Assembly (NCBI RefSeq): GCF_042680605.1
Contig: NZ_JBHUEE010000001.1
Coordinates: 718,782 to 782,781, forward strand
DNA: 64,000 bases
Reading direction: 5' to 3'
Source of the DNA: Allobogoriella deserti
Lineage (GTDB): Bacteria > Actinomycetota > Actinomycetes > Actinomycetales > Actinomycetaceae
Both the position numbers and the translations under genes were made by a program. Positions 42,294 through 50,448 of the stretch are shown here, piece after piece. The notes beneath the pieces are model-generated. The model was given only the letters and a program-made list of their open reading frames with translations. It made no database searches and was not told where the DNA came from. Every line of letters starts with the position of its first letter. Positions within the stretch are counted from its first letter, which is position 1.

Positions 42294-43697
42294 TCAGGGC
42301 GCGGCGTCACCGTATCCGCTTCCCGCGGTCGCCCCGGAACCGGGCGGTGCCCACGGGGCCCGTCCGGCTGCCGGCGGTCCGCCCGGCAGCGGCGCAGGCG
42401 GCCCGGCCGGCGGTGGCGGAGACGGCATAGCCGGCGGGGCGGCGTGGCCGGTCGCACCGGCCAGCGGGATCTCGGCACGGACCCGGAATCCGCCACCGGG
42501 GCGTGGTCCGGCGACGAGTGTGCCGCCGAAGAGCTCGGCACGCTCACGCATCCCGACGATGCCCTGGCCCTGACCGTCCGAGGTGGCGGCCGCGCCCCGG
42601 CCGTCGTCGTCGACCTGGAGGATGAGCGAGTCCGGGCGCCAGTGCTGCTCGACGGTCACCTGCGCCTGCGGGCCGGCGTGCTTGAGCACGTTGGTCAGCG
42701 CCTCCTGGACGATGCGGTAGACCCCCACCCCCATCCCCGGCGGCAGCGGCTGTGGCGATCCGGTCCGCACCAGCGAGACGGACATCCCGGTACCGCGGAC
42801 CTGGCCGGCGAGCGCCTCGAGATCGCTGTCCTCGAACTGCGGCTCCGGGCGGGTCATCGGCGCCCGTCCGTTCTCGGTGCGGAGCACACCGAGGATGCGG
42901 CGCATATCCGCGAGAGCGTCGCGTCCCATCGTCGAGATCGTCTCCAGGGCGCGTTCGGCCGCCGCGGCGTCCGCCCGTGCCGCGTAGCGCCCGCCGTCCG
43001 CCTGCGCGATGACCACCGAGAGGGAGTGGGCGACCACGTCGTGCATCTCTCGTGCGATGCGGGTGCGCTCGGCGGCGGTGGCGAGCTGGATCTGCTGATC
43101 GCGCTCCAGCTCGAGACGACGTGCCCGTTCCTCGAGCGAGGCCAGCCGCTCCACCCTCCCGCGGCGCGCCAGTGCGATCGCCCAGGTGGCGAACACCATC
43201 GCCGCGACCGTGAGAAAGCCACTGGTCAGGGCGGTCAGGTTGGTCAGCGCCGTGCGGCCTCCACCGGCGAGGAGGAAGCCGATCATCAGGGCCCCGCACA
43301 GGGCGCCCCCCAGGGCGGCCCTCCGGGCCCCCTTCTGCTGTGGCTCGGTGTGGACCGTCACCGAGTACAGGGCCACCAGCACGAGCAGGTCGGTCGGCAG
43401 CAGGAAGGCGCCTGCCGCGTAGTGCACGAGCGCGGCCGCGTAGATGACGACGGCGGAGACGACGGGTTGCGTACGCCGCCACGCCAACGCGACGGTCTGC
43501 GCGGTCGCGCAGACAATCGCGGTCACGCTCGTCAGGTCGCCGCCGAGGTACCCGGTGGACAGGCGCGACCATCCGATGCCCATGGCGATGCCGCCGATCA
43601 GGAGCACGCCGCCGACGACGATGGCGACGACGGTGTCGACGCGCTGGTACGCCTGCGGCTCCCGCAGGCGTGCCAGGACACGGCTGATCGTCTCCAT
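42294..43697 (-). CDS. Sensor histidine kinase, HisKA_3, with proline-rich tail
   Basis: A 467-aa kinase. The first ~180 residues hold five or six transmembrane helices, then a coiled-coil (RRGRVERLASLEERARRLEL), the phospho-His in RIAREMHDVVAHSLSVVIAQ, and a HATPase_c domain (VQEALTNVLKHAG, DDDGRG, GIVGMRERAELFGG). The last ~55 residues are almost all Pro, Ala and Gly (PPPPAGPPAPLPGGPP), an unusual disordered extension beyond the ATPase domain. It forms an operon with the downstream regulator. Confidence 0.92.
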   Translation of the reverse strand: METISRVLARLREPQAYQRVDTVVAIVVGGVLLIGGIAMGIGWSRLSTGYLGGDLTSVTAIVCATAQTVALAWRRTQPVVSAVVIYAAALVHYAAGAFLLPTDLLVLVALYSVTVHTEPQQKGARRAALGGALCGALMIGFLLAGGGRTALTNLTALTSGFLTVAAMVFATWAIALARRGRVERLASLEERARRLELERDQQIQLATAAERTRIAREMHDVVAHSLSVVIAQADGGRYAARADAAAAERALETISTMGRDALADMRRILGVLRTENGRAPMTRPEPQFEDSDLEALAGQVRGTGMSVSLVRTGSPQPLPPGMGVGVYRIVQEALTNVLKHAGPQAQVTVEQHWRPDSLILQVDDDGRGAAATSDGQGQGIVGMRERAELFGGTLVAGPRPGGGFRVRAEIPLAGATGHAAPPAMPSPPPPAGPPAPLPGGPPAAGRAPWAPPGSGATAGSGYGDAAP

Positions 43698-43860
43698 GAC
43701 GCCCCAGCGTATTCAGCGCCGGAGCGCACGCGCGTCGTCCGCGGGCGGAGGCGGCCGTGCGACGACGGCGGGAGCTGATCCCCGGGCATCAGACCCTGGT
43801 CGGACACCGGCAGCACGCGCCGGCGGTGCGACGTGGGCGGCGTGCGCCATCATGGGCAAC

Positions 43861-46227
43861 GTGAACGCGCCTGCCGAGAACGCCGTCTCCGCCGAGTCCG
43901 CCGGCACCGCCGGGCGGGGTGAGGTCCCCCCCGCGGCCCCGGCGGCGGACACCGATGTGCGCCAGCGGTGGACCGACCTGGCCGAGGAGCTCGAGGCCGC
44001 GCAGTTCAACTACTACGTGCGCGACGCTCCAACCATCTCCGACGCCGAGTACGACGCCAAGCTCCGTGAGCTGGCCGCGCTCGAGGAGGCCCACCCCGAC
44101 CTGCGCACCCCTTCCTCGCCCACGCAGCGGGTCGGCGGGACCTACTCGACGGAGTTCGACACCGTCCAGCACCGCCGGCCGATGCAGAGCCTCGACGACG
44201 TCTTCTCCCTCGAGGAATTGCGGGAATGGGCTCTCCGCGTGCAGACCGAGCTCGACCGTGCCGAGGTAGGTATGACGTGCGAGCTCAAGGTCGACGGCCT
44301 CGCGGTCAACCTGCTGTACGAGCACGGGCGGCTGGTGCGCGCCGCCACACGCGGGGACGGCCGCACCGGGGAGGACGTCACGCTCAACGTGCGCACCATC
44401 GACGCCGTGCCGGTCCAGCTCACCGGGGAGGCGGTCCCGGAGCTCATCGAGATCCGCGGCGAGGTCTACTTCCCGGTCGAGGCGTTCCGCGAGCTCAACG
44501 CCGCACTCGTCGAGGCCGGCAAGGCGCCGTTCGCGAATCCGCGCAACTCCGCGGCCGGATCCCTGCGCCAGAAGGATCCACGCGTGACGGCCTCGCGGGC
44601 GCTGTCGATGGTCGCCCACGGCGTCGGTGACGTCCGCTGGGGGCCGCACGGCCCGCCGCAGCGCTGGTCCTCGATGACCGACCTGTACGACCTGCTGGGC
44701 TCGTGGGGAGTGCCCGTCTCCCGGCACAACCGGCACGTCACCTCTCTGGCGCAGGTCGAGGAGATGATCGCCCACTACGCCGAGCACCGGCACGACGTCG
44801 AGCACGAGATCGACGGGATCGTCGTCAAGGTCGACGACTTCGGCATGCAGCGCCAGCTCGGGTCCACCTCGCGGGCCCCGCGATGGGCGACGGCGTACAA
44901 GTTCCCTCCGGAGGAGGTCAACACCCGGCTGCTCGACATCCGGGTGCAGGTCGGGCGCACCGGCCGGGTCACGCCCTACGGCGTCATGGAGCCCGTGCTG
45001 GTCGCGGGCTCCACCGTCTCGCAGGCGACGCTGCACAACGCCGGCGAGGTGGCACGCAAAGGTGTGCTCATCGGCGACACCGTGGTGTTGCGCAAGGCCG
45101 GCGACGTCATCCCCGAGATCGTCGCCCCCGTGGTGGACCTGCGGGACGGGTCGGAACGCGAGTTCGTGATGCCCGAGACGTGTCCCTCGTGCGGGTCGCG
45201 GCTGGCGCCGGCCAAGGAAGGAGACGCCGACCTGCGGTGCCCGAACGCGCGTTCCTGCCCGGCACAACTCACCGAGCGGGTCTTCCACATCGCCTCCCGG
45301 GGAGCGCTCGACGTCGAGGCTCTCGGTGGTGAGGCCGCCCTGGCCCTGACCGACCCTGAGGCCGCCCGGGAGAAGGTGGTCGCCGCCCGGGCGGTGGCCG
45401 CCGGGCACGGGCCCGTCCCGGACGAGGACGCGCTCGAGGCGGCCGAGGTAGAACTGCCGCCGCGGCAGGAGCCGGTCCTGGCCACCGAGGCGCGCTTGTT
45501 CGACCTCACCGCCGAGGATCTGCGGAACGTGAAGATCTGGCGCGAGGTCCGGCAGGGCGGACGGCCGACCGGTGAGTGGGAGCAGCGGCCGTTCTTCTGG
45601 ACCCAGCCCAAGCTCCGCGGGGACGGCACGGTGCGTGAGGCCGCGAAGCCGACGGCGAACACCGAACGTATGCTCGCCGAGCTGGACAAGGCGAAGTCCC
45701 AGCCGCTGTGGCGCGTGCTCGTGGCGTTGTCGATCCGTCACGTCGGACCCACCGCGGCACGGGCGTTGGCGACCGAGCTCGGCTCCGTCGAGGCGATCCG
45801 GGAGGCGGATGTCGAGCGACTGGCCGCCGTGGACGGGGTCGGGCCGACCATCGCCGAATCACTCAAGGAGTGGTTCGCCGTCGACTGGCACCGGGAGATT
45901 CTCGACCGGTGGGCCGCAGCCGGTGTGCGGATGGCGGACGAACGGGACGCGTCCACGCCGCGGACTCTCGAGGGCCTGACGATCGTGGTCACCGGCTCCC
46001 TCGAGGGGTTCAGCCGCGACTCCGCCAAGGAGGCCGTCCTGGCGCGCGGTGGCAAGGCCGCGGGCTCCGTGTCCAAGAAGACCGACTATGTGGTCGTCGG
46101 GGAGAACGCCGGGTCCAAGGAGGCCAAGGCCCGGGAACTCGGGCGGCCCATCCTCGACGAGGACGGCTTCGTCGCCCTGCTGGACGGTGGCCCGGACGCC
46201 GTCGCCGAGCTCACCCAGCAGCCGTGA
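43861..46227 (+). CDS. ligA: NAD-dependent DNA ligase LigA
   Basis: A 788-aa replicative ligase. The adenylation domain has the catalytic Lys in CELKVDGLAVNLL near residue 142. The OB fold, a Cys4 zinc-finger (CPSCG, then CPNARSC, residues ~438-465), the HhH domain (VGPTAARALATELGS, VDGVGPTIAESLKEW) and a C-terminal BRCT domain (LEGLTIVVTGSL) follow. Between zinc-finger and HhH there are about 125 residues where E. coli has about 50. GTG 43861 is 7 nt from a CATCAT box; ATG 43852 is possible. It overlaps the acetyltransferase gene by 4 nt (GTGA). Confidence 0.97.
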   Translation: MNAPAENAVSAESAGTAGRGEVPPAAPAADTDVRQRWTDLAEELEAAQFNYYVRDAPTISDAEYDAKLRELAALEEAHPDLRTPSSPTQRVGGTYSTEFDTVQHRRPMQSLDDVFSLEELREWALRVQTELDRAEVGMTCELKVDGLAVNLLYEHGRLVRAATRGDGRTGEDVTLNVRTIDAVPVQLTGEAVPELIEIRGEVYFPVEAFRELNAALVEAGKAPFANPRNSAAGSLRQKDPRVTASRALSMVAHGVGDVRWGPHGPPQRWSSMTDLYDLLGSWGVPVSRHNRHVTSLAQVEEMIAHYAEHRHDVEHEIDGIVVKVDDFGMQRQLGSTSRAPRWATAYKFPPEEVNTRLLDIRVQVGRTGRVTPYGVMEPVLVAGSTVSQATLHNAGEVARKGVLIGDTVVLRKAGDVIPEIVAPVVDLRDGSEREFVMPETCPSCGSRLAPAKEGDADLRCPNARSCPAQLTERVFHIASRGALDVEALGGEAALALTDPEAAREKVVAARAVAAGHGPVPDEDALEAAEVELPPRQEPVLATEARLFDLTAEDLRNVKIWREVRQGGRPTGEWEQRPFFWTQPKLRGDGTVREAAKPTANTERMLAELDKAKSQPLWRVLVALSIRHVGPTAARALATELGSVEAIREADVERLAAVDGVGPTIAESLKEWFAVDWHREILDRWAAAGVRMADERDASTPRTLEGLTIVVTGSLEGFSRDSAKEAVLARGGKAAGSVSKKTDYVVVGENAGSKEAKARELGRPILDEDGFVALLDGGPDAVAELTQQP

Positions 46228-46760
46228 CCGTCACGCTCGTGGTGGGACCGGCCGCCCCCGAGGAGTTCGACCGACTCGGTGAGATCGGCGTACGCGCCTA
46301 TCTCACAGCCGCGCACACCAGGGCGAGCATGTCCGTCGAGTACGCCGCCGTCCTGCGAGATGTGGCGGGCCGGAACACCGGCCAGGACGTGGTGCTGGCA
46401 GCCCGCGCCGGCCAGGACGTGCTTGGTTCCGTGACCCTCGCGCCGGCGGGAAGTCCGTGGGCCGACCTCGCCCACGAGGGCGAGACCGAGATCCGGATGC
46501 TCGCCGTCGACCCGGCCGCCCAGGGCCGCGGGGCGGGCGAGGCGCTGCTGCGTGCAGCCGAGACCTGGGCTCGCGAGGAAGGCTACCGGGCACTGGTGCT
46601 CTCGGTGGTCGGCTCCCAAGGCCGGCAACGTCCGCACCGGCTCTACGAACGCCTCGGCTATCGCCGCGCCACCGACCGGGACTACGTCGGCTCCTGGGAG
46701 CCACGTCCGGCGATGTGGTGCTACGTCAAAGACGTCACAACAACGGACCGAGGGGCTTGA
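46224..46760 (+). CDS. GNAT family N-acetyltransferase
   Basis: A 178-aa acetyltransferase. The acetyl-CoA motif A lies in IRMLAVDPAAQGRGAGEALL near residues 90-110, and motif B in YRALVLSVVGSQ and LYERLGYRRATDRDYVG. The substrate is unknown. It starts inside the ligA stop (GTGA overlap), so it is in the ligA operon, and its 3' end overlaps the convergent phospholipase D-like gene by 26 bp. Confidence 0.9.
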   Translation: MTVTLVVGPAAPEEFDRLGEIGVRAYLTAAHTRASMSVEYAAVLRDVAGRNTGQDVVLAARAGQDVLGSVTLAPAGSPWADLAHEGETEIRMLAVDPAAQGRGAGEALLRAAETWAREEGYRALVLSVVGSQGRQRPHRLYERLGYRRATDRDYVGSWEPRPAMWCYVKDVTTTDRGA

Positions 46761-48009
46761 GCAGGCGCTCGCCGACCCGCTCCAGCAGCCCGCGCCGCTC
46801 CCACTCCTCCAACGTGAGCTGGCGGCAGTTGCTCAGGTCGGCGAGGAAGATCTTCTCCATCAGCTGGGCCAGGTCCCGGTCGAACATCTCGAGGTTGATC
46901 TCGAAGTTCCCGGTCATCGACAACCGGTCGATGTTCGTCGTCCCGACCGTCGTCCACCGCCCGTCGACCGTCATGGTCTTCGCGTGCACCATCGCGTCCT
47001 GGTACAGCCAGATCGTCACGCCGGCCTCGAGGAGCTCGGAGTAGTAGCTGCGCGCCGCCCAGTCGGCGACGACGTGGTTGGACACCTCCGGGATGAGGAC
47101 CCGCACGTCGACGCCACGGCGGGCGGCGGCCTTGAGCAGATGGAGGATCTCCCGGTCCGGGATGAAGTAGCCCTGCGTGATGTAGATGTGGTGCTGCGCC
47201 CGGTCGATCGCATCGAGGTAGATCCCCCGAACCGGGAAGATCAGCCGCGTGGGTGCGTTCTGGGCGACCCGGATGCGTGCGTCCCAGGAACGCGCGCCCT
47301 TGTCCGGGATCTCCGGGTGGTGCCGCTTGCGGTTGTCGTTCCAGAAGTCGACGAAGGCGTTCTCCAGCTCCCACGCCGAGGGGCCGTCGACCCGGATATG
47401 GGTGTCGCGCCACTGCGTCGCGTACAGGTCGCCGATGTTGTACCCACCGACGTAGCCGGACTGCCCGTCGACCACCAGGACCTTGCGGTGGTCCCGCCCG
47501 GTCTTGCGCACGTTGAAGGTCAGCAGGCCCGGCCGGAAGAAGGGGAAGTGCAGCACGTGCAGATTGGGCATCGACGGGAAGCGTTTGAACGACGGCGGCA
47601 CCACTCCGTTGCCCCAGCCGTCGAAGACCACGAAGACCTCGACGCCGCGGCGTGCGGCCGCGAGCAGGGCGTCCTTGAACCGGTGACCGACCGTGTCCGC
47701 CTTCCAGATGAAGGTCTCGAAGTAGATGGTGTGCTCGGCCGCGTCGATGCGCGCCAACATGTCCTCGTACAGGTCGGCGCCGTAGGTGAACGTCGTGACG
47801 TGGGAGTCGGCGACCGGCACCGTCTCCGGTGGGGTGTGGGGGAACATGCCCGACGGCGGCTTGCGGCGCTTGCGGACCCGGTCGACGGCGAGCACGGTCA
47901 CCACGGCGCCGATCTGCAGCGTGGTGACCGTCCCCAGGTACCACTTGGCCGCGCGCCACAGGGTCCGTCTGGTCCGGATTCGGCTCAGCCGGCCAAGGCG
48001 AAGAGGCAT
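46735..48009 (-). CDS. Phospholipase D superfamily / cardiolipin synthase-like
   Basis: A 424-aa protein with an N-terminal transmembrane helix (LGTVTTLQIGAVVTVLAVD) and two HKD motifs: RDHRKVLVVDGQSGYVGGYN and MVHAKTMTVDGRWTTVGTTN, each followed by a conserved N/D. This is the layout of bacterial ClsA/ClsB, which condense phosphatidylglycerol molecules to cardiolipin by transphosphatidylation at the membrane. Actinobacteria often use a different cardiolipin synthase, so another PLD reaction is possible. The 3' ends of this gene and the acetyltransferase overlap. Confidence 0.85.
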   Translation of the reverse strand: MPLRLGRLSRIRTRRTLWRAAKWYLGTVTTLQIGAVVTVLAVDRVRKRRKPPSGMFPHTPPETVPVADSHVTTFTYGADLYEDMLARIDAAEHTIYFETFIWKADTVGHRFKDALLAAARRGVEVFVVFDGWGNGVVPPSFKRFPSMPNLHVLHFPFFRPGLLTFNVRKTGRDHRKVLVVDGQSGYVGGYNIGDLYATQWRDTHIRVDGPSAWELENAFVDFWNDNRKRHHPEIPDKGARSWDARIRVAQNAPTRLIFPVRGIYLDAIDRAQHHIYITQGYFIPDREILHLLKAAARRGVDVRVLIPEVSNHVVADWAARSYYSELLEAGVTIWLYQDAMVHAKTMTVDGRWTTVGTTNIDRLSMTGNFEINLEMFDRDLAQLMEKIFLADLSNCRQLTLEEWERRGLLERVGERLLKPLGPLL

Positions 48010-48166
48010 GTCACAAACCTAGAGCACACGCCAGGCCGGACTATGCAGGCCCTGGGTGGTGAGCAACCGGCGTCGGAGCGGCGTGGGTGAGAGGTGGTCG
48101 CCGCCGCGGCCGGCCGTCGCACGCTTGCCGTGCAGGGCGTGCGTGCGATCGTCGATACTGGAGGTG

Positions 48167-48586
48167 ATGATCTCCCTCGAGTTGGCCCGCACCCTCGCCC
48201 GTGCCGGACTGCGATGGCGCCCCGCCTCCGGTGACCGCTTCACCATCGACCAGCCGGAGCTGTCCGGGGAGGTCTTCACCGTCTCCGAACTGACCGTCGA
48301 GGCCCACGAGTTTCCCACGGGAACCATCCTCGGCTTCAACGGCACCACGGAGTGGGCGCTCGACTCGGTCACGCTCGAGGACACCGTGTGGCTGCCCCGT
48401 GAGGACCAGCTCCGTGAACTCCTCGGCGCCACGTTCCGGGGCTTGGAGCGCGAGGACGGGATGTTCCGGGTCCGGGCCACTTTCCCCGCCGACGGTGGCG
48501 AGGAGGAGGTCGCGCACACCGCACCCGGCGCCGCGGACGCCTACGGCGCCGCACTGCTCGACCTCATCGAGCGTTCGTCGCGGTGA
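48167..48586 (+). CDS. Hypothetical protein
   Basis: A 139-aa soluble protein beginning MISLELARTLARAGLRWRPA, with FTIDQPELSGEVFTVSELTV, DTVWLPREDQLRELLG and a C-terminal helix. It resembles small conserved actinobacterial proteins of unknown function (sometimes mislabelled as pilus assembly). A GATACT box (48154-48159) is 7 nt upstream of ATG 48167, fitting a leaderless start. It precedes gatC by 48 bp; gatC seems to have its own promoter. Confidence 0.75.
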   Translation: MISLELARTLARAGLRWRPASGDRFTIDQPELSGEVFTVSELTVEAHEFPTGTILGFNGTTEWALDSVTLEDTVWLPREDQLRELLGATFRGLEREDGMFRVRATFPADGGEEEVAHTAPGAADAYGAALLDLIERSSR

Positions 48587-48634
48587 CGGACGCAGCGAAC
48601 CGGGCCCGGACCGACAAGCCCTAGAATCGCCAGC

Positions 48635-48934
48635 ATGTCCACCATCTCCTCCGATGAGGTCGCGCGCGTCGCGGCACTCGCCCGGATCGCCCTGAACCAG
48701 GACGAGATCGAGCGCCTCGCCGGCGAGCTCGACGTCATCGCGAACGCGGTCGCGCGGGTCGGCGAGGTTGCCACGCCGGACGTGCCGGCCACCTCGCACC
48801 CGCTGCCGCTGGCCAACGTGATGCGCCCCGACGAGGTGACCGAGACGCTCGACGTGCACGAGGTCATGGCCTCCGCCCCGCAGGCCGAGGACGGGATGTT
48901 CGCAGTGCCGCAGATCCTGGGGGAGGACGCCTGA
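48635..48934 (+). CDS. gatC: Asp/Glu-tRNA(Asn/Gln) amidotransferase subunit C
   Basis: A 99-aa GatC. ISSDEVARVAALARIALNQD and the RPDEVTETLD region are typical. It wraps around GatA and joins it to GatB. TAGAAT (48622-48627) sits 7 nt before the ATG, with no ribosome-binding site, a clear leaderless start. It is the first gene of gatCAB; gatA follows after 2 bp. Confidence 0.96.
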   Translation: MSTISSDEVARVAALARIALNQDEIERLAGELDVIANAVARVGEVATPDVPATSHPLPLANVMRPDEVTETLDVHEVMASAPQAEDGMFAVPQILGEDA

Positions 48935-48936
48935 GA

Positions 48937-50448
48937 ATGGCCGAGACGAGCCTGACCCACCGCAGCGCCGCCGACCTGGCGGACCTGCTCCGCCGCGGCG
49001 AGACCTCCTCCGTCGAGGTCACCCAGGCGCACCTGGACCGCACGGCAGAGGTCGACCCCGCGGTCCACGCTTACCTCCACGTCAACGCCGAGGAGGCGCT
49101 GGCCACCGCGGCCGACGTCGACGCCCGCCGCGCCGCCGGCGAGGACCTGCACGAGCTCGCCGGCGTCCCGATCGCGGTCAAGGACGTCGTGGTCACCAAG
49201 GGCCAGGTCACCACCGCCGGCTCGAAGATCCTCGAGGGGTGGATCCCGCCCTATGACGCGACACTGGTGCGTCACCTGCGTGCCTCCGGCATGCCGATCC
49301 TCGGCAAGACGAACCTCGACGAGTTCGCCATGGGGTCAAGCACCGAGCATTCCGCGTACGGCCCTACCCGGAACCCGTGGGACCTCGAGCGCATCCCCGG
49401 CGGTTCCGGCGGCGGATCTGCCGCGGCCGTCGCCGCTCATCTGGCGCCGCTGGCGATCGGGACGGATACCGGTGGCTCGATCCGCCAGCCTGCCGCCGTC
49501 ACCGGCACGGTCGGCGTCAAGCCGACCTACGGCGGTGTGTCTCGGTACGGCCTCATCGCGCTGGCCTCCTCGCTCGACCAGGCCGGCCCGGTCAGTCGGA
49601 CGGTGCTGGACTCCGCGCTGCTCCACGAGGTCATCGGCGTGCACGACCCGCTGGACTCGACCTCGCTGACCGACCCGGCCGGCGGCCTGGTGGACGCGGC
49701 CCGGGCCGGAGACCTCGCCGGTATGCGCATCGGCGTGGTCCGCGAGCTCGGCGGCGAGGGCTACCAGCCCGGAGTGCGCGCCAGCTTCGACCACGCCGTC
49801 GACCTGCTCCGTGGCGCCGGTGCCGACGTCGTCGAGGTGTCCTGCCCGAGCTTCGACTACGCCCTGGCGGCTTACTACCTCATCCTTCCCGCGGAGGCCT
49901 CCTCGAACCTTGCGAAGTTCGACGGCATGCGTTTCGGCCTGCGTGTCGAGCCCGAGGAGGGGCCCGTCACCGCTGAGACGGTGATGGCCGCCACGCGCGG
50001 CGCCGGCTTCGGGGACGAGGTCAAGCGCCGGATCATCCTCGGCACACACGCCCTGTCCGCCGGCTACTACGACGCCTACTACGGATCCGCACAGAAGGTG
50101 CGCACACTCATCCAGCGCGACTTCGCCGCCGCGTTCGAGCAGGCGGACGTGCTGGTCTCGCCCACGGCGCCGACCACGGCATTCCGCTTCGGCGAGAAGG
50201 TCGACGACCCCCTCGCGATGTACCTCAACGACGTCGCGACGATCCCGGCCAACCTCGCCGGCGTGCCCGGCCTGTCGCTGCCCTCCGGCCTGAGCGACGA
50301 CGGCCTGCCGGTGGGCTTCCAGGTGCTGGCTCCCGCTCGTGAGGACGCCCGGCTGTACCGGGTGGGCGGGGTGCTCGAGCGGCTGCTGACCGACGAACGG
50401 GGTGGCCCGATCCTGGACCGCGCCCCCGATCTGGAGGTCAAGGCATGA
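48937..50448 (+). CDS. gatA: Asp/Glu-tRNA(Asn/Gln) amidotransferase subunit A
   Basis: A 503-aa amidase-signature enzyme that releases ammonia from glutamine. The catalytic triad is visible: Lys in VPIAVKDVV, the cis-Ser in GGSGGGSAAAVAAH and the nucleophilic Ser in TDTGGSIRQPAAVTG. C-terminal DVATIPANLAGVPGLSLPSG is conserved. The stop overlaps the gatB start (ATGA). It works with GatB and GatC to make Gln-tRNA(Gln) and/or Asn-tRNA(Asn). Confidence 0.97.
   Translation: MAETSLTHRSAADLADLLRRGETSSVEVTQAHLDRTAEVDPAVHAYLHVNAEEALATAADVDARRAAGEDLHELAGVPIAVKDVVVTKGQVTTAGSKILEGWIPPYDATLVRHLRASGMPILGKTNLDEFAMGSSTEHSAYGPTRNPWDLERIPGGSGGGSAAAVAAHLAPLAIGTDTGGSIRQPAAVTGTVGVKPTYGGVSRYGLIALASSLDQAGPVSRTVLDSALLHEVIGVHDPLDSTSLTDPAGGLVDAARAGDLAGMRIGVVRELGGEGYQPGVRASFDHAVDLLRGAGADVVEVSCPSFDYALAAYYLILPAEASSNLAKFDGMRFGLRVEPEEGPVTAETVMAATRGAGFGDEVKRRIILGTHALSAGYYDAYYGSAQKVRTLIQRDFAAAFEQADVLVSPTAPTTAFRFGEKVDDPLAMYLNDVATIPANLAGVPGLSLPSGLSDDGLPVGFQVLAPAREDARLYRVGGVLERLLTDERGGPILDRAPDLEVKA

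Noticed and set aside
46735..46760. Overlap of acetyltransferase and cardiolipin synthase-like genes as a sign of misannotation
   Set aside because: Both C-termini are family-like and 26-bp tail-to-tail overlaps are common in compact genomes.
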